In this document: positions 1 to 13,093 of the stretch, in pieces
Layout of the letters: every line of letters begins with the position of its first letter
Position numbering within the stretch: position 1 is the stretch's first letter
NCBI RefSeq assembly: GCF_932526225.1
Contig: NC_064048.1
Coordinates: 5,376,627 to 5,440,626 of the forward strand
DNA from: Nematostella vectensis
Taxonomy: Eukaryota; Cnidaria; Anthozoa; Actiniaria; Edwardsiidae
Direction of reading: 5' to 3'
DNA length: 64,000 nt
Notes under the pieces: generated by a model
Told to the model about the DNA's origin: nothing
Seen by the model: only the letters and a program-made list of their open reading frames with translations
Database searches by the model: none
Translations under genes and position numbers: made by a program

Positions 1-419
1 TGTAAGAATGTTGGCTGGTACAGGCATGTAAGAAGGTTGGCTGGTACATGTAAGAAGGTTAGCTGGTACATGTATGTAAAAAGGTTGGCTGGTACAGGAT
101 TGTAAGAAGGTTAGCTGGTACAGGCATGTAAGAAGGTTGGCTGGTACAGGCATGTAAGAAGGTTGGCTGGTACAGGCATGTTAAAGGGTTGACTGGTACA
201 GGCATGTAAGAATGTTGGCTGGTACAGGCATGTAAGAAGGTTGGCTGGTACAGGTATGTAAGAAGGTTGACTGGTTCAGGCATGTAAGAAGGTTAGCTGG
301 TACAGGCATGTAAGAAGGTTGGCTGGTACAGGCATGTAAGAAGGTTGACTTGTACAGGCATGTAAGAAGGTTGGCAGGCACAGGCATGTAAGAAGGTTGG
401 CTGGTAAAGGCATGGAATA
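1..419. repeat. 26-bp minisatellite at left edge
   Basis: About sixteen head-to-tail copies of a 26-bp unit (core GTAAGAAGGTTGGCTGGTAC followed by AGGCAT) with few substitutions. The array is cut by the window edge. It lies in what should be the intron after exon 11 of the minus-strand MACPF gene. Read in the gene's direction each unit holds a pyrimidine-rich stretch ending in TACCAG. Short ORFs across it are repeat artefacts. Confidence 0.9.
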
Positions 420-1265
<846 letters not shown>

Positions 1266-4200
1266 CTGCATCATCTTTTCACCGTTCCCAAAGGCGTAGT
1301 ACTGCACATGGAGTGGTGTGTCAGTGTCAACAAGCGAGAGATAGGCGTCTCCTTTCTCCTGAGCTCCTTGACTCTTCCCATACTCGATCACGGTGCTCTG
1401 TTCACTGCCCTTGAGGCATACGAAGTACGACTGGAACAATTCGCTATCGCCAAGGCCCAGTGCATTCTTTACAACAGTACTCGCTTTACTTTGTCCATTC
1501 TGTTGTAAGACAACATTTGATGTCTCACCAGATTGTCGGTGAAAAAAAACTAGACCCTGCGTGCAGGGTTGACTGGGATACCTGATGGATTTCAATTGCA
1601 TTTGCAGTTTGTTTGAGCCCCTGTGTCGAAGCAATAGGTCCTTTCAGCTGTAAGCATGCGCGTGCACTCACCAAGGGAACCTACCTCAACTACCGGCATG
1701 CAGCGCGCGCTCCGTTCGATGTAAGCTTAAAAATTCTGGTAGTTGAGGTAGGTTTCTATGGCTATACGCGCGCAATCTTATAGTTGGAATGGCCTATTAA
1801 GATTGCCTTTAGTTCATTCCTCCCACCTTCCCCTCTCTCCCTGATCGGGAATCGGTAGGTCCAGTCTGGTCATACATTTCGTTTTTCGTTTGTCGTGCTT
1901 AAATCATTTATCGTGCAAACATCAAAATACCACCCTCCCTCCCCTCATCAGGACTCTTACCTTGTAGATAGAAACCTGTTTTGGTCCAATCCTCACATGA
2001 TACCACGTCTCTTTGTTGTCCGGTATCACCGAAAACACCACGTAGATGGGTCCAGCGCTGGCGGCAGTAAAGTGTATGCATTTGCCCTCAGTGGTCCGCT
2101 CGAACATGTTTTCATTCAACCAATCAACGTTACATGGCCACGACACAGTAGCTTCGACCCCAACTGGACTTGCAGATCGTTTTTTACCAGGTACTTTGCG
2201 ACTTCCTTGGAAGCGCACTGTAGCAAGGGGTTTGTCTTGGAGAGGTAGTATCTTCTCCAGGGCTTGACTAGAGTCTGTAAAGTAGCTACCTTTCAGTTTA
2301 AGCGTGCCCTTTAACTCATCATATGTGAATTTCACCCCCAGGATATTGATTATCTTATTGCTGGTATCGCTAGCGCTAACGGGGAATCCGTTGTAAAGGA
2401 CGAATCTTCCGCTGGGTCCAGCAGTGTACCATTTGTTATTCCTGTGAGAAAATCAACATCATTATGAGTTTATATTGCATGTCTACATATACGTAATGGT
2501 TACTCCAGGGGTAGGGTAGGGGTAGGAAGCAGGCATCGAGTTATTGGGGGAGAGGGGGCACAGCCACGCCTCTGCTGGTCATTTCCTTATAATTTTTTTT
2601 GGGGGGTGGGGGGGCACTCGCTCCTAGTGCCCTACCCCATGCTGCGGCCGTGTACCTAACGAATCCAAGGATTGAAGCCTTTTTGTGTTTATAAACACAT
2701 ATAAGGGGCAGTGCTGAATAACGTATGCGCATGCGCGTGTTCTGGTGAAAACAAACACAATCGTAGTGTTGAATCGTTCGAGTAACGGTACGAAAGGCTG
2801 ACTTCAGTCGTTGTTTTGACTTTCTGTGTAAGTCTATAAAACCATACTGTACAAAAGATCACAGATTTGTTTGATAATTAGGGAGTCATAAAGAAATGTA
2901 TAGCCAAGTTTGGTCTAGTTTTCTTAGCATTCGTCAAAATGTTACATTTCGTCTCTAAAACACAGCCAGTTCAAAACAAAAAGGCTAGTTTAACCGCGCG
3001 GTACTGGAACTATTCTTGCGTTTTTCAGCACTGTCCATATAAGGTACATCACATCGAGCAGTACACGTAACCGTGAGCCGAATAGAAATGTGTCAATATG
3101 CGATCCTTCTGCTTTTGGTCCTCAGATACTCCTTCCTTCTAACGTGAGGTGAAACAAACTCACTGGGTGCTTTGATACAGGCATTTTCCAGTTGTCCAAA
3201 TATATCTGACCATAGGGGGTCGTTTCTCAAAAGTCCCGATAAACCCGATAAACTTTACGGGTGTTTCTCAAAACGCCCGCTATTTTCGGGCACGGAAAAA
3301 ATCCCGGTAACTCGCCCTTTAGCTTATGGGAGCTCAAGAGCTCCCGTTAACTTACCGGGAATTACTTTTAATGCGAAAATTGATACCCAAAACGATGTTT
3401 TTCCTTAATATTTTCAGCTGAATGTATAGATCAACTATTCATCTTGAATTAACCAAGTTGAAATATTCAATTTGGTGCTTTTTTTTCCAAATAAATCTCG
3501 CAATTTTCAAGTTGTGTCGAGTTCATTTTATGGGATTCCATACCAGCCAATTAGGTTTCTTTTCTGTCAAATGATTTGGCATTTAGCTGTCACCGTGCGC
3601 TTAAACAATTTGACGAAGGTATTGGAAGTTTTGCTACAAAATGTGACTTAATCGACTTATTCTTAGTCTTTTTTTTTAAAAGTGCCGATGTCACAGCAGT
3701 GTTTGGGGTACCAGTTGTCTACAGACATCGACAAATCTACGATTTTTATTGATATTCAATAATTATTTAGCCAATCTATTCATTAACTCTGTAAATTATA
3801 ATTTGCTTATCGGGAACGCGTAAACAACCGGGACGCTACCGCAAGCTTTGAGAAACGCTCTTCCTCGCCCGGAAAAGTATCCCGAAAACTCCCCCGCTAC
3901 TCTAACGGGCCCGGTTATTACCGGGAGTTTTGAGAAACGACCGGCTGCCGGTGCTAAATTCACCGTTTCGTAATCATATATTAAGTTATATCTCATTTAA
4001 GTAACGATTGCATTCAAATATCTGTACTTAATCCTTCGTGTCATCTCATGTGGTATAAAAGTAAATCCGATGGCCAGCGGTTCGCGCATGTCGGTGCTAA
4101 ATGCACCGTTTCTTAATCAAATATTATAGTTATATCCCATTTAATTAACGATTACATTCAAATACCTGTACTTAATCCGTCGTGTCATGTCATGTGGTAT

Positions 4201-7200
4201 AAAAGTAGATCCGATGGTCAGCGGTTCGCGCATGTCGGTGCTAAATGCACCGTTTCTTAATCAAATATTATAGTTATATCCCATTTAATTAACGGTTGCA
4301 TTCAAATACCTGTACTTAATCCGTCGTGTCATGTCATGTGGTATAAAAGTAGATCCGATGGTCAGCGGTTCGCGCATGTCAAACTCCACGAGTGCTATGG
4401 CATCATCTGCTATTAGAGCGTCCCACTTTGGATGAGCAAAAGTGCCAGTCAAACCTTCGTCTCCCATTTCACATCCGGGAGCTCCAGGCCCAAGACTGTT
4501 GGCCGAGGTTCTTACGCCCTGTCGAAGAGAAATATATAGAGAATACAATATGGAAAGTGCGCGCGTACGGTTTTTTTTCACGAGTTGTGCAGTATCAAAA
4601 AACGAACGAGTGAGCGCAGCGAAGCACTTTCAATTTTGTATTTTGTTTATTATATACGTACTGAGAAATTTATTATAAGCTTATTACATAACATTTTATT
4701 AGACTTGGCTGCAGAGGCTCCGAGGTTTGTGCTGTTCGACGGTTCAGTTGAAGACAGACAGAAACTTACATTGAAACGAATCTGTCTCGCTAATGTCGAG
4801 CACGAGACTGTTGCTCATGTTACACGAGTAGTGCACTTTTTGATCTCTAAAATCTCGATATCTATTAAAAAAAATAATTTACTAAATGGAAAATGCTTGT
4901 ACGATTTTTATGCACTCGTTGATGCGTTGGGTTTGAAGCCATTCAAGTGCAGTGAAAAAATATCGTTCGTTCAATCAGAACCGCGAACGACTTTTCTTCA
5001 CGGTGAAAAAAAAAACAACGTTCGCGCCTCTGATTTGCTGAGACTAGTGAACGAACGAAAGTTTACTGAATATGTTTTCAGTGAGTATTTCTCAGTATGT
5101 ATGTAATAAAGAATATTAAAGCACCACCGAGTTTTAAAAATAGCGTTTGCAGAAGAACACTACCTACACCCCATTGACAACCAAAAGCCTGCGCTTATAC
5201 GAAGGATCACCGTATTTTACACCTTTTGTACAATGTTTCATTGGCCGCATAGCGTAATTTTGAAGGGGCTTAGAGGTGAAATTGTATCACGGGCCATTAT
5301 AAAACTGAATGGGGGATGGGTAAGAAACAAAAAATAATTCATACACGATAAAAAGCCTGGGAAAAATGCATGCAGCCCAGACCAGACAGAAAAAATGGAT
5401 AAAACGGTTTTAAAGAAAAATATCTGAACGGTATGTGTTAAGTCTTCGCACCCCCTTGGCGAATTCCTGGCTACGCTGCTGTACTCGTAAACATTATAAC
5501 AGTACCTCTCTAAAGTAGATGTCGATCGCTCTGGTGAGACTTTTTCGTCGCCGTTTAATCTGACTATCAAGGTCGCTTCTACTTTTAAAAGGACATGTGA
5601 CTTTCTTCCCTTCTTTCATATAAAAGGGCTGGTTGTTGTCGTCTATCTCGAGCGAATTCCCATTTACATCACATCCAACTGTGTCTTCTTCAGGAAAGAG
5701 ATCTCCAGCGCGAAAGTTCACAAGGTCTGTGATTGGCGCCATGTGGAATTTGAAGGCTTTTGGGTATTGTTGGATTGAGTTTAGCCATGACTGCGAAATA
5801 TAACAAGCTATGTAAAAACCTAGCCTAATGCTTCAGAGGATGTAATAGAAATATAACAAGCTATGTAAAAACCTAGCCTAAATGCTTTAGAGGATGTAAT
5901 AGAAATATAACAAAGCTATGTGAAAACCTAGCCTAAATGCTTTAGAGGATGTAATAGAAATATAACAAAGCTATGTGAATACCTAGCCATAATGCTTCAG
6001 AGGATGTAATAGAAATATAACAAGTTGGCGAAAACCTAGCCTAAATGCTTTAGAGGATGTAATAGAAATATAACAAGCTATGTGAAAACCTAGCCATAAT
6101 GCTTCAGAGGATGTAATAGAAATATAACAAGCTATGTGAATACCTAGCCATAATGCTTCAGAGGATGTAATAGAAATATAACAAGCTATGTGAAAACCTA
6201 GCCTAAATGCTTTAGAGGATGTAATAGAAATATAACAAAGCTATGTGAATACCTAGCCATAATGCTTCAGAGGATGTAATAGAAATATAACAAGCTATGT
6301 GAAAACCTAGCCTAAATGCTTTAGAGGATGTAATAGTATATCTATTTGTATTTCTTTTTTCGTTTATTTAAATCCATTGTGTTGCTATAAGCGCTATATA
6401 TAGAAATACCATACCTTTGAAAAAAAATTATTTTGATCTCGCGCTCTTCAGAGACATTTCACGTAACTTTGGGCCATAGCACTATTGCATTTATTATGTG
6501 AGTCACAAGCGGAGTTTTAACGAAGAAACAGAATCTATGTACAAAACGTAGCATTAAAATGAAACGCTAGATAAGCATTTAAATAAAACGCTAGATAAAG
6601 TTGTCAGGCCTGAGAATCCTCGTCTGTTAAAAAAAGGGGAATGGTTATTATCTCAAATCATTAACAGCATGACTACCTTAAACTCTTCCTTGAACGTGGG
6701 CGAGTACTCATCAGATAAGATAGCTGCGATTTCCTGACTTCCTCCCTGAACGACCACAGATGACGACGAAAATTTATTCTCAGATTTGCTTTCCTGTCCG
6801 GACTTAGATTCATATTTTGCTCCAGCGCTTGCAAAAAGGCCTTTGTATTCCGCCTCTACAACTTCGGATGCTTGTTCTTTTGTGGCAATGGACATTCCTT
6901 GGAGAGTTTTACGGAATTCTAACTCTCCTCCGAACTTGGCAGACTTAATGTAATGTGTTCCCCAACGCAAAATGAATTCCTCTAAACAATACAAATGGAT
7001 AAGAATTAGTAAACAATCTTAACGTTAAAGAACGTTAAAGATTTTTAGGCAGTCGCATCCTTCTTTTGTAAAAAAAAAAAACAATTTAGGAAACAAATTA
7101 TGCGAAGAAAGCTAAAAATATGTACTTATACTAAATTACATGTCTCATAAACGGTCAAGTTACGCGAGCATAGAGTGCATCTTCAACTATCATTCGTTTA

Positions 7201-10200
7201 CTCTCTATTTACCTTTAACTTTAACGTTTTACCTAACCCTAATTTTCACAGAGCTTTGACCAGATCCACATAACGTTGGGTCGCAAAAATAGGGCCTGGA
7301 TCGATTACTTAGAAGTTAAAATTGCCTTTTTCCTCGCGCGCAATACCAGGTGGATCCAGGAGTTCCTAAAAAGGAGGGAGTGGGGCAAAGCAAGGGTTTC
7401 AAGAAAGGGAGGGGCGGATTCATTATTTGTCCGTGGATTACTTATATTTCCTGTAATTTCTAAGCCAAAAATTTCTCACAAAATTTAGATTAGTCTTCTG
7501 CATTGAAGGGAGATTCATATCAAATAAAATACAAATACATATTTCATACATATCCTTGGACTAGCGCCATACCCACATGGTGCCCAAAATTAAGACCATG
7601 ATTAATTTTCACGCAGTCGTCCTATATACGCTATGCAAGTATATTAATGAAAACCTAAGATATCTTCAAGCAGGTCTAGATTACAAAGCATTTGTATGGA
7701 CTTTAATGAGTCATGTGGCCTTTAAATAATAATGTTCTTACGGTATGCTTGACCAGCGCCAGGGTGGAAATACGAGGGAGGCAGATTCATAAACTCCTGG
7801 AGAAATGCTTGACTCAAATCTGCAGGTTTTACTTCATCCTTGAATATCTCATATCTGTAAATGGTAAAAATTTAAATGTTAGCAGTGAGCTGACGACAGA
7901 ACAGCTTAAAGCTTAGCGAAATTAAGGCCAATCACGCCGCCATTTCATACTCTCGCACAATACTAGACTTTCTTGCTGTCGAATTCGTTGTATCACGACA
8001 CCGCATTTTCAAAACATCGATTTGTTTTTGTCTTTTGGGATTTTCTGTTCCGCCAGTCAAATTATTCAAAGCCAATCAGATTCTTGCCATCTCTCGCCTA
8101 GTGCAGTTGCCTGTCTTTCTGTCGCGACACTGTCAGGTTTTTGTCCAGAGGATAGCCAGGGAAGTGCACAAAGCGAGACTCTGATTGGCCCAGAATGGTT
8201 TTACTGACGGAACAGAAAACCAAAACAAATCGTGTTTTGAAAATGCGGGTCGCGATACAACGGATTCGACAGTAAGTCGGTTAAAAAAAAACCCTCATTT
8301 TAGACTTGGAGCAAGGCTAGCACAATACCTGCTCACTGAAATAATCAATTTCCATCGGCTTATTCAAGCAAGTGACTGAGATATACTCCAAATAAAATAC
8401 ACCTTTTTTTTATAGGAACGTCCAGGCTAAGATTTCACCAAGTTTTATGAACATGCTAAGGACATGCCGAGGCAGCAAAATATTGAAAGATTACTTTTTT
8501 ATTCTTATATGTTCTAATATGCAGTGATAAATTGTGTTCATTAAATAACATCAATCATTGGGTACTATATTAGTACTAAAATTTAAGAACATCGTTAAGA
8601 ACATTTTAAGCTTTAAAATGCTCCAAAAATATTAACAGCCCAGCCTCAACCGAAAATTAGACGTTCTTATAAAAAAAGAGTGTATCGTTAATGAGGTATT
8701 ACAGCGCAACCAGTAAAACCGTGAACACCTAAAATATGTGTGGAATGTTTATTGTTTTCTGACGAATCAGACGCAAGAATTCAGACACTGAGACTTGTTG
8801 AGACATGTTTCTAGTTGACTGTTTTAATATCTCGCGAGTGATTGGTCGGAACAAACATTCCATACATATTTCCGGTGTTCACGGTTTTCTTGGTTGCGCT
8901 ATAAACTTCAATCGTGAGTGGCTATTTTGTTTTTCAAATTTTCTTTCAAATAAACTTATCAATTTTCAAGTGTATAAAAATGAGTGGTTGATCGAAATCT
9001 TTATAAGTTGACTTAAGTATTTAGGTGCGGGTGGTGGTCTTTATAGCGGTAGCTAGTTTTCCCCCTTTTCTACAGGTTCACAAGTTTCTCTCTTCCGCAA
9101 AAGTGATTTCGAAAAAGTGATAACGTTTCACAAAATACACCTTTCTGGGCGATTGACGACAATCGAAAGTAAAGGTGTTTTGTTTTCATTTTGTACCTGC
9201 ATAGGGAACACGACTTCGTTGGCGTCATTTTATGCTCCCGCTTAAAGCCGCATTGCCACCAGTTTACTTAAGGTCGATGATTTTTAAGGGAAAACGCGAA
9301 AAATATTTCAAAATATAGAAAGCAGTGTGTCTATTGGAAGTTTCTCGAGGATGTGCTCGATAATTTAGAGCGGATGGCCTGTTAAATATCTCGGATTCTA
9401 ATAGATTTTTTTGTCTTTTAACGGTTGAGGTTTCCGTCGGACCTCCGAAGTAAACTGGTGAAAATGCGAATTTAAATGCAAATCACACAAAGCATCCATT
9501 TCCATTGGCTTATTCGAGCGAGTAACGAAGAAATTTTTAATCGAATATCGTCAATAACATATTAAACTTTTTTCGTAGACGAAGTTTCCTTGCGAATAAA
9601 CCACTGTATTTTCAATGATAAACAATAACAAAGAAGTGGGTGATCGACATTTTTTAAATTTCCTTGCAAGTCACCTTCAAAGTCCTCATGCTCAGACAAG
9701 CTGAGCTCAGAGCATCTGAGAGCAAGGTGAGCATCTCACAATATCGATATCAAAGATCGACAGGAATTATTCCTAATTACTGCTAAACATTACTGTGCAC
9801 GAGCATTTGCGATATCGACTACGAACCTCACAACATCTATGTCAAAGATCGACAGAAATGATTGCACATTACTGCTAAAGGAATTTCCCCATGCTTTCTT
9901 TACTCCAGCGTAAAAACCAAAATACGACCCGGAAACTCCAGCTTCCTTTTCCAAGTACGATTGGTACTCGGAGCGTGACGAGAACGTGTACATGTTAGCG
10001 GACGTGTCGTAGATGCCGTGCACGTTCATTGTGTCCGGAACTTGGTCACCGTCGTAGCTAAAAAATAAGAGGTGGATCATATAGCTTTAGCTGGTTGATT
10101 AGTAACTAAACAATATAACGTTGAAGAAAACAGTAACACGGACGCTTATGGGTATGGTGTTGATAATTACTTATTAGGTATTCATTATGATTATATAATG

Positions 10201-13093
10201 TGAGGATGTTCTAAGTTATGATTTTGATCACGACGCCGGTGATGGTGATGATGTGGGAGTGTTGTTTGTGTTGTCTATGGTGGTGGTCATGATTACGATG
10301 ACGGTAGTCGGTGGCGGTGGCGATGGCGATGGCGATGGCGATGGCGATGGCGATGGCGATGGCGATGGCGATGGCGATGGCGATGGCGATGGCGATGGCG
10401 ATGGCGGTGGCGATGGCGATGGCGATGGCGATGGCGATGGCGATGGCGATGGCTATGGCGATGGCGATGGCGATGGCGATGGCGATGGCGATGGCGATGG
10501 CGATGGCGATGGCGATGGCGATGGCGATGGCGATGGCGATGGCGATGGCGATGGCGATGGCGATGGCGATGGCGATGGCGATGGCGATGGCGATGGCGAT
10601 GGCGATGGCGATGGCGATGGCGATGGCGATGGCGATGGCGATGGCGATGGCGATGGCGATGGCGATGGCGATGGCGATGGCGATGGCGATGGCGATGGCG
10701 ATGGCGATGGCGATGGCGATGGCGATGGCGATGGCGATGGCGATGGCGATGGCGATGGCGATGGCGATGGTGGTGATGTTGATGTTGATGATGGTGGTGA
10801 CGATAATGGTAGTGTTGGTAATTTTGGTGGTGATGGTGATGGTTATAATAATGGTTGGTGATGATAGTGATAGTGGTGGTGATGATGATTATAATGGTAA
10901 TAGCACTAGCCCCTGATATTAAATTATAATGCCGTTTGTTTACTTACTATGAATGCCCCCCACAGCTTCGCTGGATGATGCTCATCTTTCTGGACTCGGA
11001 GCGATATTCCCCACGGCCGTCAAATCCCACTCCAATAAACGCTGCTCCATCGATCATTGTCTTTCAAAGCAAGACATAACAAGAAAGCAACCATTAGTGA
11101 AGTCGCACGCATCCCGAGAGACAAAAAGACCGCAGAGGAACATATAAAACTACAGATATAGTGTAGTCAATTTAAAGTATGATGTTTGTGTGATGGACGA
11201 TTCTCGCTTATTAAAGTTCCATAGTATATTAAGGAGTTTTAAGCTTGCCAAGGCCACTTGGCTACTGTATATAAATAAGTCTAAGCACTTTAGAAATATC
11301 GTAAAACAAGTTTTACAAAACGGAGTTCCCATCCCCAGTAAATGTACACTTTGTTGCGTTTGCGGACACCGACGCATCAAAAAAGCAGGTTGCCTAGTGA
11401 AACTTACTCGACATTGTGTTGTCGTTTCTGTAGCAGTGTAGCACGGATCACCGGGCTGGTAATTTTTCCCATAGCAACCATTCATAATGGCAGGCCCAAT
11501 ATATCCATTGACATACGTGTATGGGGCAGGGTCTTCCTTCTCGGCATTCTCCTTTTCTGTTCCCTCTGTGGACGAGGTTATCTCCATCCCGGGGGGGACA
11601 AACATGTCTTCGTTCTTCCAGCCACTTGTGTCGGGTCGGATGTCGAGTTTGATCTAAAGCAAAAGATTGCTTAAAGGCTGCTTTCCATACGATCGCACTC
11701 AAGCGCACACGATCGCAGCTATTTTGACAGTACGATCGCGACCGATCGAAAAGATTCTATATTTTCGCAGTCGATCCCACACGATGGTAGGGTGGTTTCC
11801 TGTGATCGCACGTATCTTTATTTGATACCCAGGGGCGGCGGAGTGGTCTCATAAGTGGGTGGGGGGAGTTGGGGGAGAGGGGTGTGTAGTGGTTTCAGGG
11901 GATGGGGTGGGGTTGGTGGTTTCAGGGGGGAGGGGTGGGTGGTGGATCCAAATTCAATTTATAAGAACGCAGGGATTTTAAACTGTTCAACAAATTTGTT
12001 GTCGGTTGCATATATACCGCTTGAAAACCGTTGGTTTAGAAAAAAAAGCCCTGATACCTTATATTTCCATTTTATACCTGATGTCATTTTTATACAAACT
12101 GGGGGCGAAATGATAAAAATAGTGCTAAACTAGACGAAATGATAAAAAAAAAACGATAGACTGGTCAAAATGATAAAAAAAACCCGCTGGAATGAACGAA
12201 ATGATAAAAACCCGTTGGACTTGGCGAAAAAAATAATATAAAAAGCTTGATTCTGGACGAAATGAGAAACCCGATGGATTGGCCAAAAAAAAAAAAAAAT
12301 TAAAAGCTTGACTTTAGACGGTATGATAAAATCACCGCTGGACTGGACGATACATACCTTTCGCTTGAGAAAGTCTTCGGCCTTTTCTTGTTGCTTCCCG
12401 ATGATCTCTAACTGTTTATCGATCAATTTTCCACCAACTTCAATGGCCTTCTCGGTCCCCGCTTTGACAATTTGAGCTTGGACGGCTCCACGCTTTGAAC
12501 CATTCACATCTTCTGCTTGAGAAAAACCTTAAACAACATACGGTAAAGTCTTGCGAACCAAGTATAAATCCACCGAATGTTAAATGTAACATACCTGCCA
12601 ACTCTCCCGGTTTGCGCAGGAGAGACTCCCGGTTTTGAGCCTTCACCTCCCGGCCAAAACATCGAAATTTCCTATACTCTTACTGTAATCTTCTGGGAAA
12701 ATTCATCGAGAATTTCTTATACAGTTCTTGTATTTGAACACAATCTCTCGGTTTTAGAGCTTTCAAGGTTGGCAAGTATGAATGTAATTCCGTTAGTTAT
12801 GGAAGCCATGGGTTTAGGAGTTGAAAATTATTGACAAGGGTTCGTGGAATAATAGTAGTAATCCTATAGGGTATATGTGTTGGGAGGAATCATATGCAGT
12901 ATTCTATATTTTTTACACAGAATAAGCGGCTTAAAGTCGGCCTGTTCTTTGAGACTAATTTTGGCCCTATCTAATGTATCACTTTGAATGGGTTCATTTG
13001 TTTTCGCATCACAAACTATGATAAAATATGGGAAATATTTTTATACTTACAAACCAGTATGGCAACCACTAAGACTGAAAGTTCCAGCCTCAT
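1266..13093 (-). CDS. secreted MACPF-domain protein, gene A (3' part off the window)
   Basis: Eleven exons read on the minus strand, 5' to 3': 13093-13051, 12527-12358, 11653-11408, 11060-10948, 10057-9827, 7854-7742, 6981-6677, 5790-5506, 4518-4310, 2441-1961, 1499-1266. They keep one open frame of 810 codons, and phases and most lengths equal those of gene B (113, 231, 113 and 305 nt are identical). Residues 1-19 look like a signal peptide (hydrophobic core, then FSQA before EDVNG). A helical Lys/Glu-rich segment, a segment with four conserved Cys and the MACPF core follow. Exon 7 carries WGTHYIKSAKFGG, the MACPF family signature. Exons 10-11 match the region of B that resembles the farnesoic-acid methyltransferase-like fold. 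MACPF proteins oligomerise on membranes and form pores in immunity, venom and development; which role applies here is unknown. Two 51-nt exons of B have no counterpart. The C-terminal exons lie left of the window. Confidence 0.85.
2530..2652. mobile_element. short non-autonomous element, CGTAGCAGG family (partial copy)
   Basis: Shares CACAGCCACGCC, TGGTCATTTCCTTATAA and a terminal CTGCGGCCGTG-like end with copies near 18.0, 28.0, 29.7, 45.2 and 56.9 kb. G-rich and C-rich arms face each other, as in a MITE. It lies in an intron of gene A. Confidence 0.6.
3218..3942. mobile_element. about 725-bp TIR element (MITE-like)
   Basis: The left end GGTCGTTTCTCAAAAGTCCC matches the reverse complement of the right end (GGTCGTTTCTCAAAACTCCC) in 19 of 20 bases. 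Further sub-terminal inverted pairs rich in CCCGGTAA and CGTTTCTCAAA follow on both sides. No transposase ORF is present inside, so it is non-autonomous. It sits in the intron between exons 9 and 10 of gene A. Confidence 0.75.
3948..4380. repeat. 144-bp tandem repeat that includes an exon end and its splice donor
   Basis: Three copies begin near 3948, 4091 and 4235. The copy at 4235-4380 contains the last 70 nt of gene A exon 9 plus its donor (minus strand, exon end at 4310). The middle copy repeats those 70 nt and the donor essentially without change; the third is slightly diverged. The exon tail and 5' splice site have therefore been amplified downstream into the intron. Confidence 0.85.
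4585..5106 (+). other. unrecognised 173-codon ORF inside an intron
   Basis: This open frame lies antisense to gene A, between its exons 8 and 9. The translation has no family I recognise and the first third is hydrophobic and AT-driven. Part of the segment upstream (4540-4650) is a small inverted repeat, which suggests transposon-derived DNA. No splice or promoter context supports a real gene. It is listed only because its length is unusual for AT-rich intron. Confidence 0.2.
5795..6340. repeat. 54-bp minisatellite abutting a splice acceptor
   Basis: About ten copies of a 53-54 bp unit (GAAATATAACAAGCTATGTG plus AAAACCTAGCCTAAATGC and AGAGGATGTAATA). In gene direction (minus strand) the array stops at the acceptor of gene A exon 8. 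The polypyrimidine tract GTTATATTTC just before the acceptor is the end of the repeat unit. Confidence 0.9.
8398..8684. mobile_element. MITE, TACACTCTTTTTTATAAGAA family
   Basis: The ends are TACACCTTTTTTTTATAGGAACG and, inverted, CGTTCTTATAAAAAAAGAGTGTA. The interior matches elements at 35.6 and 45.1 kb (motifs CAGGCTAAGATTTCACC, ATGCTAAGGACATG, CCCAGCCTCAACCGAAAATTAG). There is no ORF. It is intronic in gene A, between exons 6 and 5. Confidence 0.7.
9242..9475. mobile_element. MITE, TTAAAGCCGCATTGTCACCAG family, copy 1
   Basis: A diverged member with TTAAAGCCGCATTGCCACCAG at the left and GTAAACTGGTGAAAATGCGAATTTAA at the right. The interior shows GCGAAAAATATTTCAAAATAT, GAAAGCAGTGTGTCTATTGG and GAGCGGATGGCCTGTTAAAT, shared with the copies at 36, 50 and 55 kb. 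Confidence 0.8.
9497..9655. mobile_element. short dispersed repeat related to 31797-31959
   Basis: Contains CATTGGCTTATTCGAGCGAG, AATATCGTCAATAACATATT, TCCTTGCGAATAAACCACTG and AGAAGTGGGTGATCGACATT. The same blocks occur reverse-complemented at 31797-31959, and the first block also near 8350. It is a short non-coding dispersed repeat of unknown class. Confidence 0.5.
9735..9787. repeat. duplicated tail of gene A exon 5 with donor region
   Basis: This stretch repeats the 3' end of the exon at 10057-9827 at an offset of 92 bp. CTCACA...GATATCAAAGATCGACAG...TTACTGCTAAA matches CTCACA...CTATGTCAAAGATCGACAG...TTACTGCTAAA. The copy has diverged and its donor GT is lost (GAG followed by ATGCTC on the minus strand). 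Confidence 0.7.
10311..10770. repeat. (GGCGAT)n hexanucleotide array
   Basis: About 75 nearly perfect GGCGAT units with a few single changes. It lies in the intron of gene A between exons 4 and 5. It creates two spurious ~200-codon ORFs (Gly-Asp and Met-Ala repeats), which are not genes. The flanks at 10200-10310 and 10770-10900 are degenerate GATGGTGGT sequence. Confidence 0.95.

Noticed and set aside
10253-10916. Two ~200-codon ORFs (Gly-Asp and Met-Ala repeats)
   Set aside because: Pure products of the GGCGAT microsatellite inside an intron of gene A; no splice or start context.
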